Positions 29,354 through 38,215 of a DNA stretch of 64,000 bases are shown in pieces; the first letter of the stretch is position 1, and each line of letters opens with the position of its first letter. The translations under genes and the position numbers were made by a program. Origin of the DNA: Sedimenticola sp. (GTDB lineage Bacteria; Pseudomonadota; Gammaproteobacteria; Chromatiales; Chromatiaceae). The stretch spans positions 248,001 through 312,000 of the forward strand of contig JAMOLT010000010.1 in assembly GCA_027068915.1 (NCBI GenBank), written 5' to 3'. The notes under the pieces are model-generated. The model saw nothing but the letters and a program-made list of their open reading frames with translations. It was not told the DNA's origin and made no database searches.

Positions 29354-30579
29354 TATTTTTCCTCCTGTGCAGCTTCCAGTTCAGCCCTGGTGAACAGAGG
29401 TGCATATTCCGGCATTGCCGGCTTCTCCATCAACATTTCCTCACCAGAGAAGGCCTCCAGGAACGCTACCAGATTCTCTTTCTCTTCATCAGTCAAACCA
29501 AGGGGCTTGATCAATTTGGATTTGTTTTCGGGAAAGGCAGTGGTACGACCATCTTCATCGAAGCCGCCGCGGTTGTAGAAGTCCACCACTTCTTCCATGG
29601 TGTAGAAGACCCCGTTATGCATATAGGGCGCAGTGAATGTCGTATAGCGCAACGATGGAGTACGGAACTTGCCTTTGTCCCATTTGTTTTTACCACGGAA
29701 ATAGAAACCAGGATCGGCCTTGGTGGTTCGATACCCTTCTTCGGTCATTCCTTTGGCATAAAGCTCAAAGCGGAAGGTAACCTGAGCCAAACCATCTTCT
29801 TCCCAGCGCGTGTTGGGCGGCACACCGATGTTGTAGTAATCCTGGTCAGATGCCAATTCACCATTGTGGCACTGGATACAGCCAGCCTTGCCGTTGAATA
29901 ACGCCATACCCTGCACCTGTTGTTCGGTCAGGGCGCTCTTGTCGCCCAACAGGTATTTGTCCAAGGGGGTGTCACGCTGCACCAGGGTGCGTTCAAATGC
30001 TGCGATAGCTTTCCAGGCATGGCCGATAATCGGCCATTCGGTGCCAAACACCTCCTTGAAACGCTTACGGTATTCGGGAATCAGCGCCAGGCGGGATTCC
30101 ATGATGTCGTTTTCACCATTACCGGCTACACCACCTTTGGCGGCGGAAGGAGCCTGTTTCTCCAGCGAAGGCACAGAACCTGCCCAGAAATTACGCGCAT
30201 AATAAGCGCTGTTGATGATGGTCTGGCTATTGCGCCAGTGAACCGTACCGGGGTAGCCGCGGGAAAAATCTTCCGCCCAGGCCCAGCCCTGGTCAGGCTC
30301 ATGGCAGGTGGAACAGCCGGTAGAGGCATCACCGCCAAGACGGGGATCAAAAAACAATATCTTGCCCAGTTCGATCTTGGCTGGCGTCTGCTTGTTGTCC
30401 GGCGGAATCGGCGGCGCACCCAGGGGGGCCAGTGGCGGCGGACCGGATTGTGCGGTCTTGGCAGCCATGGATTTTCCGGATGCAGCGCTTCCCGTTTTGG
30501 TCTCCTGCGCCTGACAGGCTGTCAGAACAGTCGCAACGGCAACCGCAACGAGGGTAGGAGCGATCTTCTTTATACTCAT
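29353..30579 (-). CDS. idrP1: Di-heme cytochrome c peroxidase family protein (IdrP-like)
   Basis: 408 residues: a lipoprotein-like signal (VATVLTAC lipobox, Cys about residue 22), a Pro/Ala linker, then MauG/CCP domains with two haem sites CSTCH (about residue 89) and CIQCH (about 235), and family blocks LGKILFFDPRLGGD, FRTPSLRYTTFTAPYMHNG and FYNRGG. In iodate reducers the two IdrP proteins are proposed to remove hydrogen peroxide or reactive intermediates formed at IdrA. I assign the P1 name by adjacency to idrB only. Confidence 0.8.
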   Translation of the reverse strand: MSIKKIAPTLVAVAVATVLTACQAQETKTGSAASGKSMAAKTAQSGPPPLAPLGAPPIPPDNKQTPAKIELGKILFFDPRLGGDASTGCSTCHEPDQGWAWAEDFSRGYPGTVHWRNSQTIINSAYYARNFWAGSVPSLEKQAPSAAKGGVAGNGENDIMESRLALIPEYRKRFKEVFGTEWPIIGHAWKAIAAFERTLVQRDTPLDKYLLGDKSALTEQQVQGMALFNGKAGCIQCHNGELASDQDYYNIGVPPNTRWEEDGLAQVTFRFELYAKGMTEEGYRTTKADPGFYFRGKNKWDKGKFRTPSLRYTTFTAPYMHNGVFYTMEEVVDFYNRGGFDEDGRTTAFPENKSKLIKPLGLTDEEKENLVAFLEAFSGEEMLMEKPAMPEYAPLFTRAELEAAQEEK

Positions 30580-30593
30580 GACATTCTCCTCGA

Positions 30594-31700
30594 TTAGTTA
30601 CGGACCTGCGTCCAATTTTCGATTACAGGATACTCAGCCGGATAGGGCTGATCCCATACGTATTTGGGACTGGTCAGCGGATCACCGGAAAGAGACTCTA
30701 GAAACGCCACCAGATCTTTCTGTTCATTGGCGCTCAGACCAAGAGACTTGAGTTTCTTGCTCTTGTTGCTGTCCTTCCCTCCACCATTGTTGTAGAACTC
30801 GACCACTTCGGACAGCGTCTTGATCACGCCATTGTGCATGTACGGAGCACTGTACTTGAGTTCCCGCAGGGATGGGGTGATGAACTTGCCCATATCCTGC
30901 TTCTCCAGGGTCACATTGAAGTATCCCGGGTCTCGCTTCAGGTTTCTGTAGTCCGGCACACCCTGGAACATGGTAAAGGCCATGAATGCCTGGTGATTCA
31001 TCGGGTCCAGGAATACATCGAAATTCTCCGGAACACCAGTGTTGTGGGGCTTCAGGTCGCTCAGCAAGGGGCCATTGTGGCACTGAATACAGCCGGCCTT
31101 GCCCTTGAACAATTTCATGCCACGTTTTGCAGAAGCAGACATTGCGCCCTTGTCGAACGGGGAGCCGGTAGAAGTGAGGGTTTTCAGATATTCGGGAATC
31201 GCCTTGCGCACAGAGCCATTGGAAGGTTCACCGTAGCCAGCGTCCTTGAACATCTTGACGTACAGAGGATCCTGCTTCAAGCGTTCCTGCATGATACGCA
31301 TATCCATGTTCATGATGTAATCTTCCGTGATCATCTCACGGGTCATGTCATTCAGGTTGGTGCCGATGCGGCCATCCCAATTCCAGATGTTTTTGTGGGC
31401 CGTATTCACCAGGGAAGAGGCGTTACGAAAATGCCCGTTTCCAGGGTAACCCGGAGACAGCGCCTCCTTGCTGCCATACGCCTTTTCAGGCACATGGCAT
31501 TCAGCGCAGGAAATAGCTGCGTCACCCGACAGGCGATTATCAAAGAACAGGCGTTTGCCCAACTCGGCTTTCGCCTTGTCGATTTTTAACTGCGGTAAGG
31601 GTCCGATATCCGGATAGCTGGCAGCTTGCGCTGTTACTGCCATTCCGACCCCCAGTGTGGCGGCCAGCAAAGCACGCCCCGTTGAGACTCTTACAACCAT
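30594..31700 (-). CDS. idrP2: Di-heme cytochrome c peroxidase family protein (IdrP-like), first gene of operon
   Basis: 368 residues with a cleavable Sec signal (ALLAATLGVGMAVTAQA). Haem motifs are CAECH (about residue 65) and CIQCH (about 205), with LGKRLFFDNRLSGD, FITPSLRELKYSAPYMHNG and FYNNGGG, the same architecture as its downstream paralogue. Soluble periplasmic protein, in contrast to the lipobox-bearing partner. It is the promoter-proximal gene, with a FNR-like site about 170 bp upstream. The order peroxidase-peroxidase-Rieske-Mo subunit puts the catalytic gene last. Confidence 0.8.
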   Translation of the reverse strand: MVVRVSTGRALLAATLGVGMAVTAQAASYPDIGPLPQLKIDKAKAELGKRLFFDNRLSGDAAISCAECHVPEKAYGSKEALSPGYPGNGHFRNASSLVNTAHKNIWNWDGRIGTNLNDMTREMITEDYIMNMDMRIMQERLKQDPLYVKMFKDAGYGEPSNGSVRKAIPEYLKTLTSTGSPFDKGAMSASAKRGMKLFKGKAGCIQCHNGPLLSDLKPHNTGVPENFDVFLDPMNHQAFMAFTMFQGVPDYRNLKRDPGYFNVTLEKQDMGKFITPSLRELKYSAPYMHNGVIKTLSEVVEFYNNGGGKDSNKSKKLKSLGLSANEQKDLVAFLESLSGDPLTSPKYVWDQPYPAEYPVIENWTQVRN

Positions 31701-32291
31701 TGGATTTCCTCCAGGTCTATTATTAATTTGCCGACATTAAAGGGCTTGGTTGCAGCAACCAAAACCCAAAAACAGCCGACAGCCTGGCTAATTCCATGCA
31801 CGAAACAGACCAGTTTCAGAAAGTCCCATCAAAGCCTGTCAAAACCACGCTTTAGGCCGATCTTGTTGAGCCAAATCAAATGCCCATAGGTTTTGTGTTG
31901 AATAAATCGTTCTATCAGCGGAAGACAAGGCACCAATTTATTCAGAAAAAACGGTTACCTGGATTATTTATGCCGCCTGGAAAACAGGAGAATTTTGTAA
32001 TGGAAGATATAAAATAAATTATCCGTTATATCAAATAGTTACTACTGCCAACTTCACCTGTATACCTCGTGCCAAAGAAAAAAATACCTGACAAGCAAAG
32101 CACTGTGATGGCGAAACAGGCACGGAAACAGCTCAGCCAAAATCAGCGATTGATTGTGGATACAGAGTGCAAGATGTTGATTCGGATGGCTACGACTGCA
32201 GGGATGCAGGAGATAGCGCGGCGCAGGAAGACAAAGACCAGACAGATCAACAGCTTGCGCTCTGCGCCTCCATCAATCGTGGGTCTTGGGA
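31701..32291. other. Long intergenic region upstream of idr
   Basis: About 590 bp between the idr promoter side and the MITE. It is AT-rich in the middle (31930-32040) and holds the FNR-like dyad near 31870. A short rightward frame at about 32069-32314 shows no family similarity and runs into the MITE. A second rightward frame (DVDSDGYDCRDAGD) ends exactly at the CTAG at 32292. I count neither as a gene, but remnants of a deleted gene are possible. Confidence 0.5.
31866..31879 (-). promoter_or_regulatory. FNR/ANR-like site upstream of the idr operon
   Basis: On the minus strand it reads TTGAT-TTGG-CTCAA, nine of ten consensus positions of the FNR/ANR box TTGAT-N4-ATCAA. Its centre lies about 172 bp before the first idr start codon. 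This would fit anaerobic induction of an iodate-respiration operon. Inference from motif and position only. Confidence 0.5.
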
Positions 32292-32456
32292 CTAGTGTAC
32301 TGCGTCGGAATTAAAGACCCTTTCAGTGAGTCACAAAAGCGCCAGGACGGTGTTGGGACACTTGCCAAGGGAACAACCATTGCCTGCGCGCCCCGCCTTA
32401 TCCTGGCGCTTTTGGGGGGCTCTGAAAGATCCTTTAATTCCGACGCAGTACACTAG
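32292..32456. mobile_element. 165-bp MITE with CTAG ends (IS630-like)
   Basis: The outermost 25 bp of the two ends are perfect inverted repeats (left begins CTAGTGTACTGCGTCGG, right ends CCGACGCAGTACACTAG). Similarity continues through CTTTCAG/CTGAAAG, and an inner pair CAAAAGCGCCAGGA/TCCTGGCGCTTTTG brings the whole element close to one long hairpin. Each end is CTAG, the known target of IS630-type transposases that duplicate the central TA. No transposase is encoded. The right CTAG is also the TAG stop of the sco gene. Confidence 0.75.
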
Positions 32457-33049
32457 TTTCCATCCATCACATAACGAATGGCCTCGCTGATCACCGTCGG
32501 CGATGTACCGTGCGGAAAAATAAAGCGCAGCTCCCCGTTCGGTGCAATCAGGTAGGTGGCGGCAGAATGATTAACCGCATAGCCAAAAGCCGAGTCTTCC
32601 AGCCCTACCTCATAGTACTGGGCGCCATACAGCGCAGCAGCATCAGAAAGCTCTTTTTCACTGCCGGTTACACCAATGAAGTTGGGATGAAAGTATTCCA
32701 CATATTCATCCAGCAGCTCAAAGGTATCTCTTTTGGGGTCAACACTGACAAAAACACCAACGACCTTTTTCAGCTCTTCATCATTGAGCTCATTGAACGC
32801 CTGTGCCAAATAGGAAAGAGAGGTCGGGCAGACATCCGGGCATTTGGTGTAGCCGAAATACAGCAACACCACCTTGCCCCGATAGTCCTTCAGGGCAAAA
32901 GGCCCCTTGCTGGTATGCAGGATAAAGTCGCCCCCAGGGGGCGCCTCGGTAATTCCAGGTACTTCCGCATCCTCCCCTGGCTGGCTATCAGCCAGCAACA
33001 AGGGCATCCACAGCAGCCAGAAAACCAGCAATACGGTTTTGCGCATCAT
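32453..33049 (-). CDS. SCO1/SenC-type copper chaperone
   Basis: 198 residues with signal MMRKTVLLVFWLLWMPLLLA. The thioredoxin-fold copper site is GYTKCPDVCPTSL (CxxxC) plus the distal His in AVNHSAATYLI, the full Cu ligand set. It delivers copper to, or reduces, Cys of respiratory oxidase copper centres. It is the last gene of the leftward oxidase operon, 17 bp after the tri-heme cytochrome, hinting that the oxidase has copper. Starts at 33049 or 33046. The stop codon TAG lies in the MITE end. Confidence 0.88.
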   Translation of the reverse strand: MMRKTVLLVFWLLWMPLLLADSQPGEDAEVPGITEAPPGGDFILHTSKGPFALKDYRGKVVLLYFGYTKCPDVCPTSLSYLAQAFNELNDEELKKVVGVFVSVDPKRDTFELLDEYVEYFHPNFIGVTGSEKELSDAAALYGAQYYEVGLEDSAFGYAVNHSAATYLIAPNGELRFIFPHGTSPTVISEAIRYVMDGN

Positions 33050-33065
33050 GAGCTTCTCGATGTAG

Positions 33066-35480
33066 CTATGCTTGTTCCTTACGCTGTGATCGCACCAGCA
33101 GCAATCCGGCAAGAAACACCAGAAATCCAATACCAGCCGGCACCCCATACACTTTCAGTGCATTCGTTTCCGGCGGCAGTATCAGCCAGTACCAGGTAGT
33201 CAGGGTATGTCTGCCTCCGGCCTCCCCGTTACTGCCGTCCCAGTTGGCAAAGGATACAGGAATAAACTGTCCTTCATCGAACAATACATCACCATTTGCG
33301 GCATATCTGGGGCGTTTCATCAGCACCTGCCAACGCCCGCCCTTCCACTCACCGGTGGCGCTGAGGCTGGCGTCTTTCTCCCGGGGTTTGAGTTTTTTGT
33401 CCGGGCCGGTGCCATCCAGCAGCATGGCCACGGGCTCTCTTTTCGGTTCCAGACTGCCCGCATTCCAGTACCAAATGGTGGTTTTATGCTTGGCATCACC
33501 ATGGCGGTACAGCGGCTTCCTTACCATGGGTGCAGACGTGTAGGCATCTTCATGGGGAAACTGTATGGCGAATGCATCCGGATGCATTTCCAGATTCTCG
33601 TCCTGCAATTCAGTAAAATATTTATCTCCCGGCACACTCATGGTGCGATCATCCACCTCCAGCAGGAAGGCGATTTCCTCATCGTTATACAACACCCGCA
33701 CAGTAACTGCATCGTTTAGCGGGGTAAACAAACGATCCTCCTTGATCACGTTGGGAACCAGATGCAGGGTTACCGGCGGCGCCTCAGACCATCGCTCATC
33801 ATCTACAGTTGATGGCAGATCGGCCTCCAGTTTCTTGCTGCTGACAACAGGAGCATCCTGGGGCTGAACTGCAGTTTCCCGCAGGCTGTACACGAAGTTG
33901 GAGATATGCCAGCGGTCTTCCAGGCTCACCGGATCCGGGTTGCCTTTTTCCAGGGCACGGTGCGCGGGCATGGGCGTACCGGGGATGCCGATGGACAGAC
34001 GGGAATAGATTGCCTTGATGGTTTCATCCCGCTCCTTGTCGGTGGCGGCCAGTGATTGGGTAGCGCGCCAGGTCCAGGGCTTGGTCAGATCCCGTGGCCA
34101 GATACGGTTACCCCAGTCATCTTCCAGTTTTTTCCCGGACTGGATATTGCCCCGGCCATCATCACCATGGCACTCAGAACAGGATTTGCGGAACGCCAGC
34201 TTGCCTTTTTCCACCGATTCCCCGGAATAGGCGATCTGGCCTGTTATTGGCTCAATCTCGGTAATCACCCGAAAATCCGTTTTGGTATAAAAGCCGTCAT
34301 CGTCGAAGGCTTCCTCATCCGCCTCTTCCGGTGGCCAGGACTGGGTGATGTCAAATCCCTTGATTACCGGAATCAGGCTACGGATCTGCTCATCGGTGAG
34401 CAGGGCGCGCCCCTTGATTCCCCAGCCAGGCATGGCCGTACCTGGCAGCCCGATTTTTATGGTGGCAAACAAGTCCTCATCACGCGGCAGTTGCGTACCA
34501 GGAGAACTCTTGTATTTGAACATGGCCAGGCTGAAATCCCGGGGCTTCGGATACATCAGATCCGCCGCCACACCATCACCAGCGCCAACCTCGCCATGGC
34601 AGACCTCGCAGCGGAATTTGTACAGATCCCTGCCCGTCATGTTCTTGCGTCGCGCCAGCACTTCATCTTTCATGCCGGTTACGGTTCTGGAAATTTCGGG
34701 ATCCCAGATGCGCGGCACCTGTCCGTTGTAATCAAAGATAAAATTGATCACATTCCAGACATCGTTCTCTTCCAGCATTTCATGCCATACGGGCATGGCG
34801 GAATTCCAGGGCGTACCTTCCACCGGCAGCCCCGGACCGCCAGTAACAATGCGCCAGAACAGGAAAGATTCCTGCAATTGCGGGATGATGGTAGGGTCCT
34901 GGAAATTGATCGGCTGGGGACTGAAACCGTGGGCATATTGTCCCTTGCCATCCAGCAGGTCACCGTGGCAATAGAAACAGTTCTTGTAGTAGACATCCCG
35001 TCCTGCGGCTACTGATTCCTGGTATTTGCTCCAGCCCGCCTCCTTGTCCTTTACCAGGGTATCCAGAATATCATGGCGTACCGGGTTCTCCAGTGTCGCC
35101 AGATCAAAGGTCTTGTTGTATGCCTTGACTGCGGAGGGTGGCGCGGGATGCACCTGGCGCAGTTCCACCGGCGCTTCAAGTGACGGCTTGACCGCACCAT
35201 AGATCACATAGGCCACCAGCAAGGGAATGGCTATGAGAAAGAACCCACGCAGCAACGCCCTGTCATCATTCTGCAGGGTGGCCAGTATGGGAGCCTTGAA
35301 TTCGGACCATTTCTTGTCATCAAAGGCAAAGTACAAAAGGATGCCGATAATGGTGATGATCATGTACTGGATCATCAGGGTCTTTGGCAGCACCGGAGGG
35401 AAGGCGTTATCGAAAATCAGCCAGGCCAGTACAGCGGCAATCAAAGCTTGCCAGAATGCAGTAATCCGGAAACCTTTCAT
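33066..35480 (-). CDS. Membrane tri-heme cytochrome c with ethylbenzene-dehydrogenase-type haem domain
   Basis: 804 residues. Three N-terminal hydrophobic segments (residues about 8-25, 35-52 and 80-98) anchor it. Then come three cytochrome c modules with haem motifs CFYCH (about 170), CEVCH (about 285) and CSECH (about 430), each followed by a plausible Met ligand such as TAMPGWG or TPMPAHR. The C-terminal third (about 550-760) resembles the DMSO-reductase-type gamma-subunit/ethylbenzene dehydrogenase haem-b domain (VRVLYNDEEIAFLLEVDD, FAIQFP, TTIWYWNAG). A final membrane helix follows. It overlaps the di-heme cytochrome gene by 4 bp (ATGA). Likely electron entry or exit subunit of the oxidase complex. 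Confidence 0.85.
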   Translation of the reverse strand: MKGFRITAFWQALIAAVLAWLIFDNAFPPVLPKTLMIQYMIITIIGILLYFAFDDKKWSEFKAPILATLQNDDRALLRGFFLIAIPLLVAYVIYGAVKPSLEAPVELRQVHPAPPSAVKAYNKTFDLATLENPVRHDILDTLVKDKEAGWSKYQESVAAGRDVYYKNCFYCHGDLLDGKGQYAHGFSPQPINFQDPTIIPQLQESFLFWRIVTGGPGLPVEGTPWNSAMPVWHEMLEENDVWNVINFIFDYNGQVPRIWDPEISRTVTGMKDEVLARRKNMTGRDLYKFRCEVCHGEVGAGDGVAADLMYPKPRDFSLAMFKYKSSPGTQLPRDEDLFATIKIGLPGTAMPGWGIKGRALLTDEQIRSLIPVIKGFDITQSWPPEEADEEAFDDDGFYTKTDFRVITEIEPITGQIAYSGESVEKGKLAFRKSCSECHGDDGRGNIQSGKKLEDDWGNRIWPRDLTKPWTWRATQSLAATDKERDETIKAIYSRLSIGIPGTPMPAHRALEKGNPDPVSLEDRWHISNFVYSLRETAVQPQDAPVVSSKKLEADLPSTVDDERWSEAPPVTLHLVPNVIKEDRLFTPLNDAVTVRVLYNDEEIAFLLEVDDRTMSVPGDKYFTELQDENLEMHPDAFAIQFPHEDAYTSAPMVRKPLYRHGDAKHKTTIWYWNAGSLEPKREPVAMLLDGTGPDKKLKPREKDASLSATGEWKGGRWQVLMKRPRYAANGDVLFDEGQFIPVSFANWDGSNGEAGGRHTLTTWYWLILPPETNALKVYGVPAGIGFLVFLAGLLLVRSQRKEQA

Positions 35481-36310
35481 CCTTTCTTCTCCGCCAGATA
35501 GTTCACGATCATCTCCAGCTCACTCACCGTCATCTTGGATGCAAAATCAGGCGGCATGGCAGGCGGGAAGCCCTCAGCCACCACCGCATTCGGGTCAACA
35601 ATGCTTTGCCGCAGCTCTTCCTTGCTCAGGCGGGAACCGATATCCACCAGCCCCGGGCCGACCAGGACGTCATTACTGTCCATTGCATGGCAGGAAGTAC
35701 AGGCGTATTTGGCAAGCGCCTCTTCCGCGGTTGTCGCCGGAGCAGGAGCTTTGCCGCTGTCATCGGCAGTTGCTGCCGAAGCCACTTCCGCCGCCGCTTC
35801 CGCTGTGGGCAGGGCCACGGTAACCTCACCACCATCCTTTGCCTCCAGCCAGGCGATCACGGCATCAATCTCTATTGGTGTAAGCTGTATGGGGGGCTTG
35901 TCCACCATAGGCATTGGGGACTCGGTATCATTGCTGCCTTTTTTCCCCCAACCGGCGACAACATATTTGCCGGGATGAAGCAGAGACTCCCGGATATATT
36001 CCTCGGCATTCTTCGCATCTCCCTGGTAGCGTTCATCCGCCAGATGCTTGTTGGCAAGCGCCACCATGTCTTCTCCCCCAATATCCGGCGCTCGTCCCAA
36101 GGGTGCGGGCTGGTGACACAGGGTACAGGTACCCTTGTTGTGGAAGATCTCGTCCCCCAAGGCGATGAAGCTTTCCATGGTCAGGGAACCCAGATCCACC
36201 GCCTTTTCTACCGGAGCCTCACCCTTTACCTGGGGAAGCAGGTAGGTTACCAAGGTAAAGAGCAGGGTCAGTCCCAGGCTGAAGCCCAACGTCTTGAAAA
36301 GTACACTCAC
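35477..36310 (-). CDS. Membrane-anchored di-heme cytochrome c
   Basis: 277 residues with an N-terminal membrane anchor (FSLGLTLLFTLVTYLL). The first c domain has CTLCH (about residue 62) and a Met loop SPMPMVDK. An Ala/Glu-rich linker (about 155-205) follows, and the second c domain has CTSCH (about 208) with PAMPPDFASKMT. This resembles CcoP-like or bc-type electron-donor cytochromes. It overlaps genes on both sides by 4 bp, so it is stoichiometrically tied to the CydA-like and tri-heme subunits. Confidence 0.85.
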   Translation of the reverse strand: MSVLFKTLGFSLGLTLLFTLVTYLLPQVKGEAPVEKAVDLGSLTMESFIALGDEIFHNKGTCTLCHQPAPLGRAPDIGGEDMVALANKHLADERYQGDAKNAEEYIRESLLHPGKYVVAGWGKKGSNDTESPMPMVDKPPIQLTPIEIDAVIAWLEAKDGGEVTVALPTAEAAAEVASAATADDSGKAPAPATTAEEALAKYACTSCHAMDSNDVLVGPGLVDIGSRLSKEELRQSIVDPNAVVAEGFPPAMPPDFASKMTVSELEMIVNYLAEKKG

Positions 36311-38211
36311 GCCTCACCTCCGGCTGCAACAGCGCCAGGCTTCGGCTGTTTACTGCCGCTCAGGTTCGCCACCCAGAACATGAACAGTACGCACAGCAGG
36401 AACAATACAGTCACCAGGGTGATCATGTTTCCTGCATAGCCAATGGTGGGAATGAAGTTATCCGGCGAGTTGTCTTTCATCACGGTATAAACATGCCAGT
36501 GAGTCTTTACCGAAGAGCGCACATAGCCCATCAGCGCCATAAGCCAGGTAAAGGCAATAGGCAGTGCAAACAACGCATACTGCGAACGATCAGGAATACG
36601 ACCCCAATGAGACGGCAGAACCTTGGCTTTCTTGAACATCAGGGAATCGATGACCAGCCCGGAAACGATCACCACCAGAGTAGTAACCACCTGAGCAACG
36701 GAAGAACCCACCTTGTACACGGTATTGGTAAAGTAGCCGTAGTAAACCCCGAGGAAAATGATATTCACCACGGCACCTATGTACACAGCGACCATCAACG
36801 CATTCCCCATGGGCGCCCAGCTCACCGTGGCCACCTTGTCGGAACGACGATAGAGCTGGAAAGAAAGGAAAGTTGCGATCAGCATCAGATTCACCGCAAT
36901 ATTCTTTGCCGGCATGATGCCCAGAGGGCCGAGAATATGATGATGACTCCCTCTCAGCAGAGAGATTTCTGAGGCGGAAAGGATCAGCGTATGAGGCGTT
37001 ACCCAGATCAGGAAGCTCACCACCAGCACCAAGGCAATGACCTTGATCAGCCCCTTGTAGCGTTCCGAACCATCCGTGCGTGACATCCCCGACCACAGGT
37101 AGAAATTGCCCGCCAGCAAAATCGTGCCGATAAGCACCGCCTGCACGATAAACAGCCAGGCGAGAATGCCACCCATGGCAGTAATACCCATCTGCTGTGA
37201 GTAGGCATAGATCTCTGCCATCAGCCAGTAACCCGCGAAAGGCAACGGCAGGAAGGACAGAATCGCGATGAAGTTCGAGGTGTAGCCCATCCAGTCATAA
37301 TGGGCGCGCTTGACTGGATCTTTGGCACTGAGAAACTTGAACGCCGCATATGCACCGACCACCGCACCACCAAAGGCGATGTTTGCAATGAAACGGTGCA
37401 GGTTGATGGGATTCCACAAGGGCCCTTTCATCACCTCCCAGATATTGCCGACAACCGCACCGACCTCGTTCACTCCCGATGGCGCCATCATGAAAGTCGC
37501 CCAAGAATTGGCCAGCACCATAATCGTCAGGCCCGATGCATTCAGCAACAGTCCCAGGGTGAGATGCACCCATTTCAGGTTTCCGTAACGGAGCGCATTC
37601 CATCCATAGTAATAAACATATAAAAAGAAACTCTCAAAAAAGAACAGGCCCGCATATACCAGCCACTGGGCGCCGAACACATTCATCAAATAGCCCATCA
37701 GATCCGGATACAGCAGGAACAGCGCCAGAGCCAACGACCCACCAAAGATGGCGGTAATGGAAAAACCCGTGAGGCTGATCTTCATGAACTCATGCGCCAT
37801 GTCGTCATAGCGGTCATCGCGGGTGTACACCCCGACCAATTCGATCAACAGCACAAACAGGGGCACCGCCAGCACCAGTGCACCAAAAAACAGATGCATC
37901 TGGCCCAAAACCCATACGATGGCCCTGCTGCTGACACCAATATTGGGATAATCGGAACGGCTGGGCTGGGGCGCCGCCTTGAGCTGTGTCTCCTGCTCCT
38001 GGATAGCGGCAGGTTCTGCAGACACCTCAACTGGCGGCTGCCCCGCCAGGCGCACTTCGCCAATTGGCGCAATACGTTCTTGGGTGCCACCCATGCCGGC
38101 ATCAGCCTGGGCCACATCCGCCATGCCAAAGATCAGCAACACCAGCACCGAAAACAGCATTGCCGCCAAACGGCCGCCGCCAATCGTATATATAGATTCT
38201 GTTTGCTTCAT
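36307..38211 (-). CDS. Cytochrome bd-like (CydA-type) integral membrane oxidase subunit
   Basis: 634 residues: an N-terminal signal-like helix (RLAAMLFSVLVLLIFGMADVAQADA), about 75 periplasmic residues, then some 13-14 membrane helices. CydA-like order is visible: WVLGQMHLFFGALVL (candidate haem His), a TGFSITAIFGG segment, FFFESFFLYVYYYGWNAL, and WVHLTLGLLLNASGLTIMVLANSWATFM, which mirrors the CydA LxALWILIANSWM block. I do not see the GRQPW quinol/haem-d motif, and SHHHILGPLG is unusual. There is no CydB gene. It resembles the bd-like oxidases reported from Nitrospira. The c-type cytochrome partners suggest it takes electrons from cytochrome c and not quinol. Confidence 0.75.
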   Translation of the reverse strand: MKQTESIYTIGGGRLAAMLFSVLVLLIFGMADVAQADAGMGGTQERIAPIGEVRLAGQPPVEVSAEPAAIQEQETQLKAAPQPSRSDYPNIGVSSRAIVWVLGQMHLFFGALVLAVPLFVLLIELVGVYTRDDRYDDMAHEFMKISLTGFSITAIFGGSLALALFLLYPDLMGYLMNVFGAQWLVYAGLFFFESFFLYVYYYGWNALRYGNLKWVHLTLGLLLNASGLTIMVLANSWATFMMAPSGVNEVGAVVGNIWEVMKGPLWNPINLHRFIANIAFGGAVVGAYAAFKFLSAKDPVKRAHYDWMGYTSNFIAILSFLPLPFAGYWLMAEIYAYSQQMGITAMGGILAWLFIVQAVLIGTILLAGNFYLWSGMSRTDGSERYKGLIKVIALVLVVSFLIWVTPHTLILSASEISLLRGSHHHILGPLGIMPAKNIAVNLMLIATFLSFQLYRRSDKVATVSWAPMGNALMVAVYIGAVVNIIFLGVYYGYFTNTVYKVGSSVAQVVTTLVVIVSGLVIDSLMFKKAKVLPSHWGRIPDRSQYALFALPIAFTWLMALMGYVRSSVKTHWHVYTVMKDNSPDNFIPTIGYAGNMITLVTVLFLLCVLFMFWVANLSGSKQPKPGAVAAGGEA

Positions 38212-38215
38212 TGTT

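Noticed and set aside
32069-32314. Rightward 81-codon basic frame before the MITE
   Set aside because: No family resemblance, GTG start, runs into the MITE. Another frame in the same place (DVDSDGYDCRDAGD) looks equally protein-like and lacks a start, so neither is counted.
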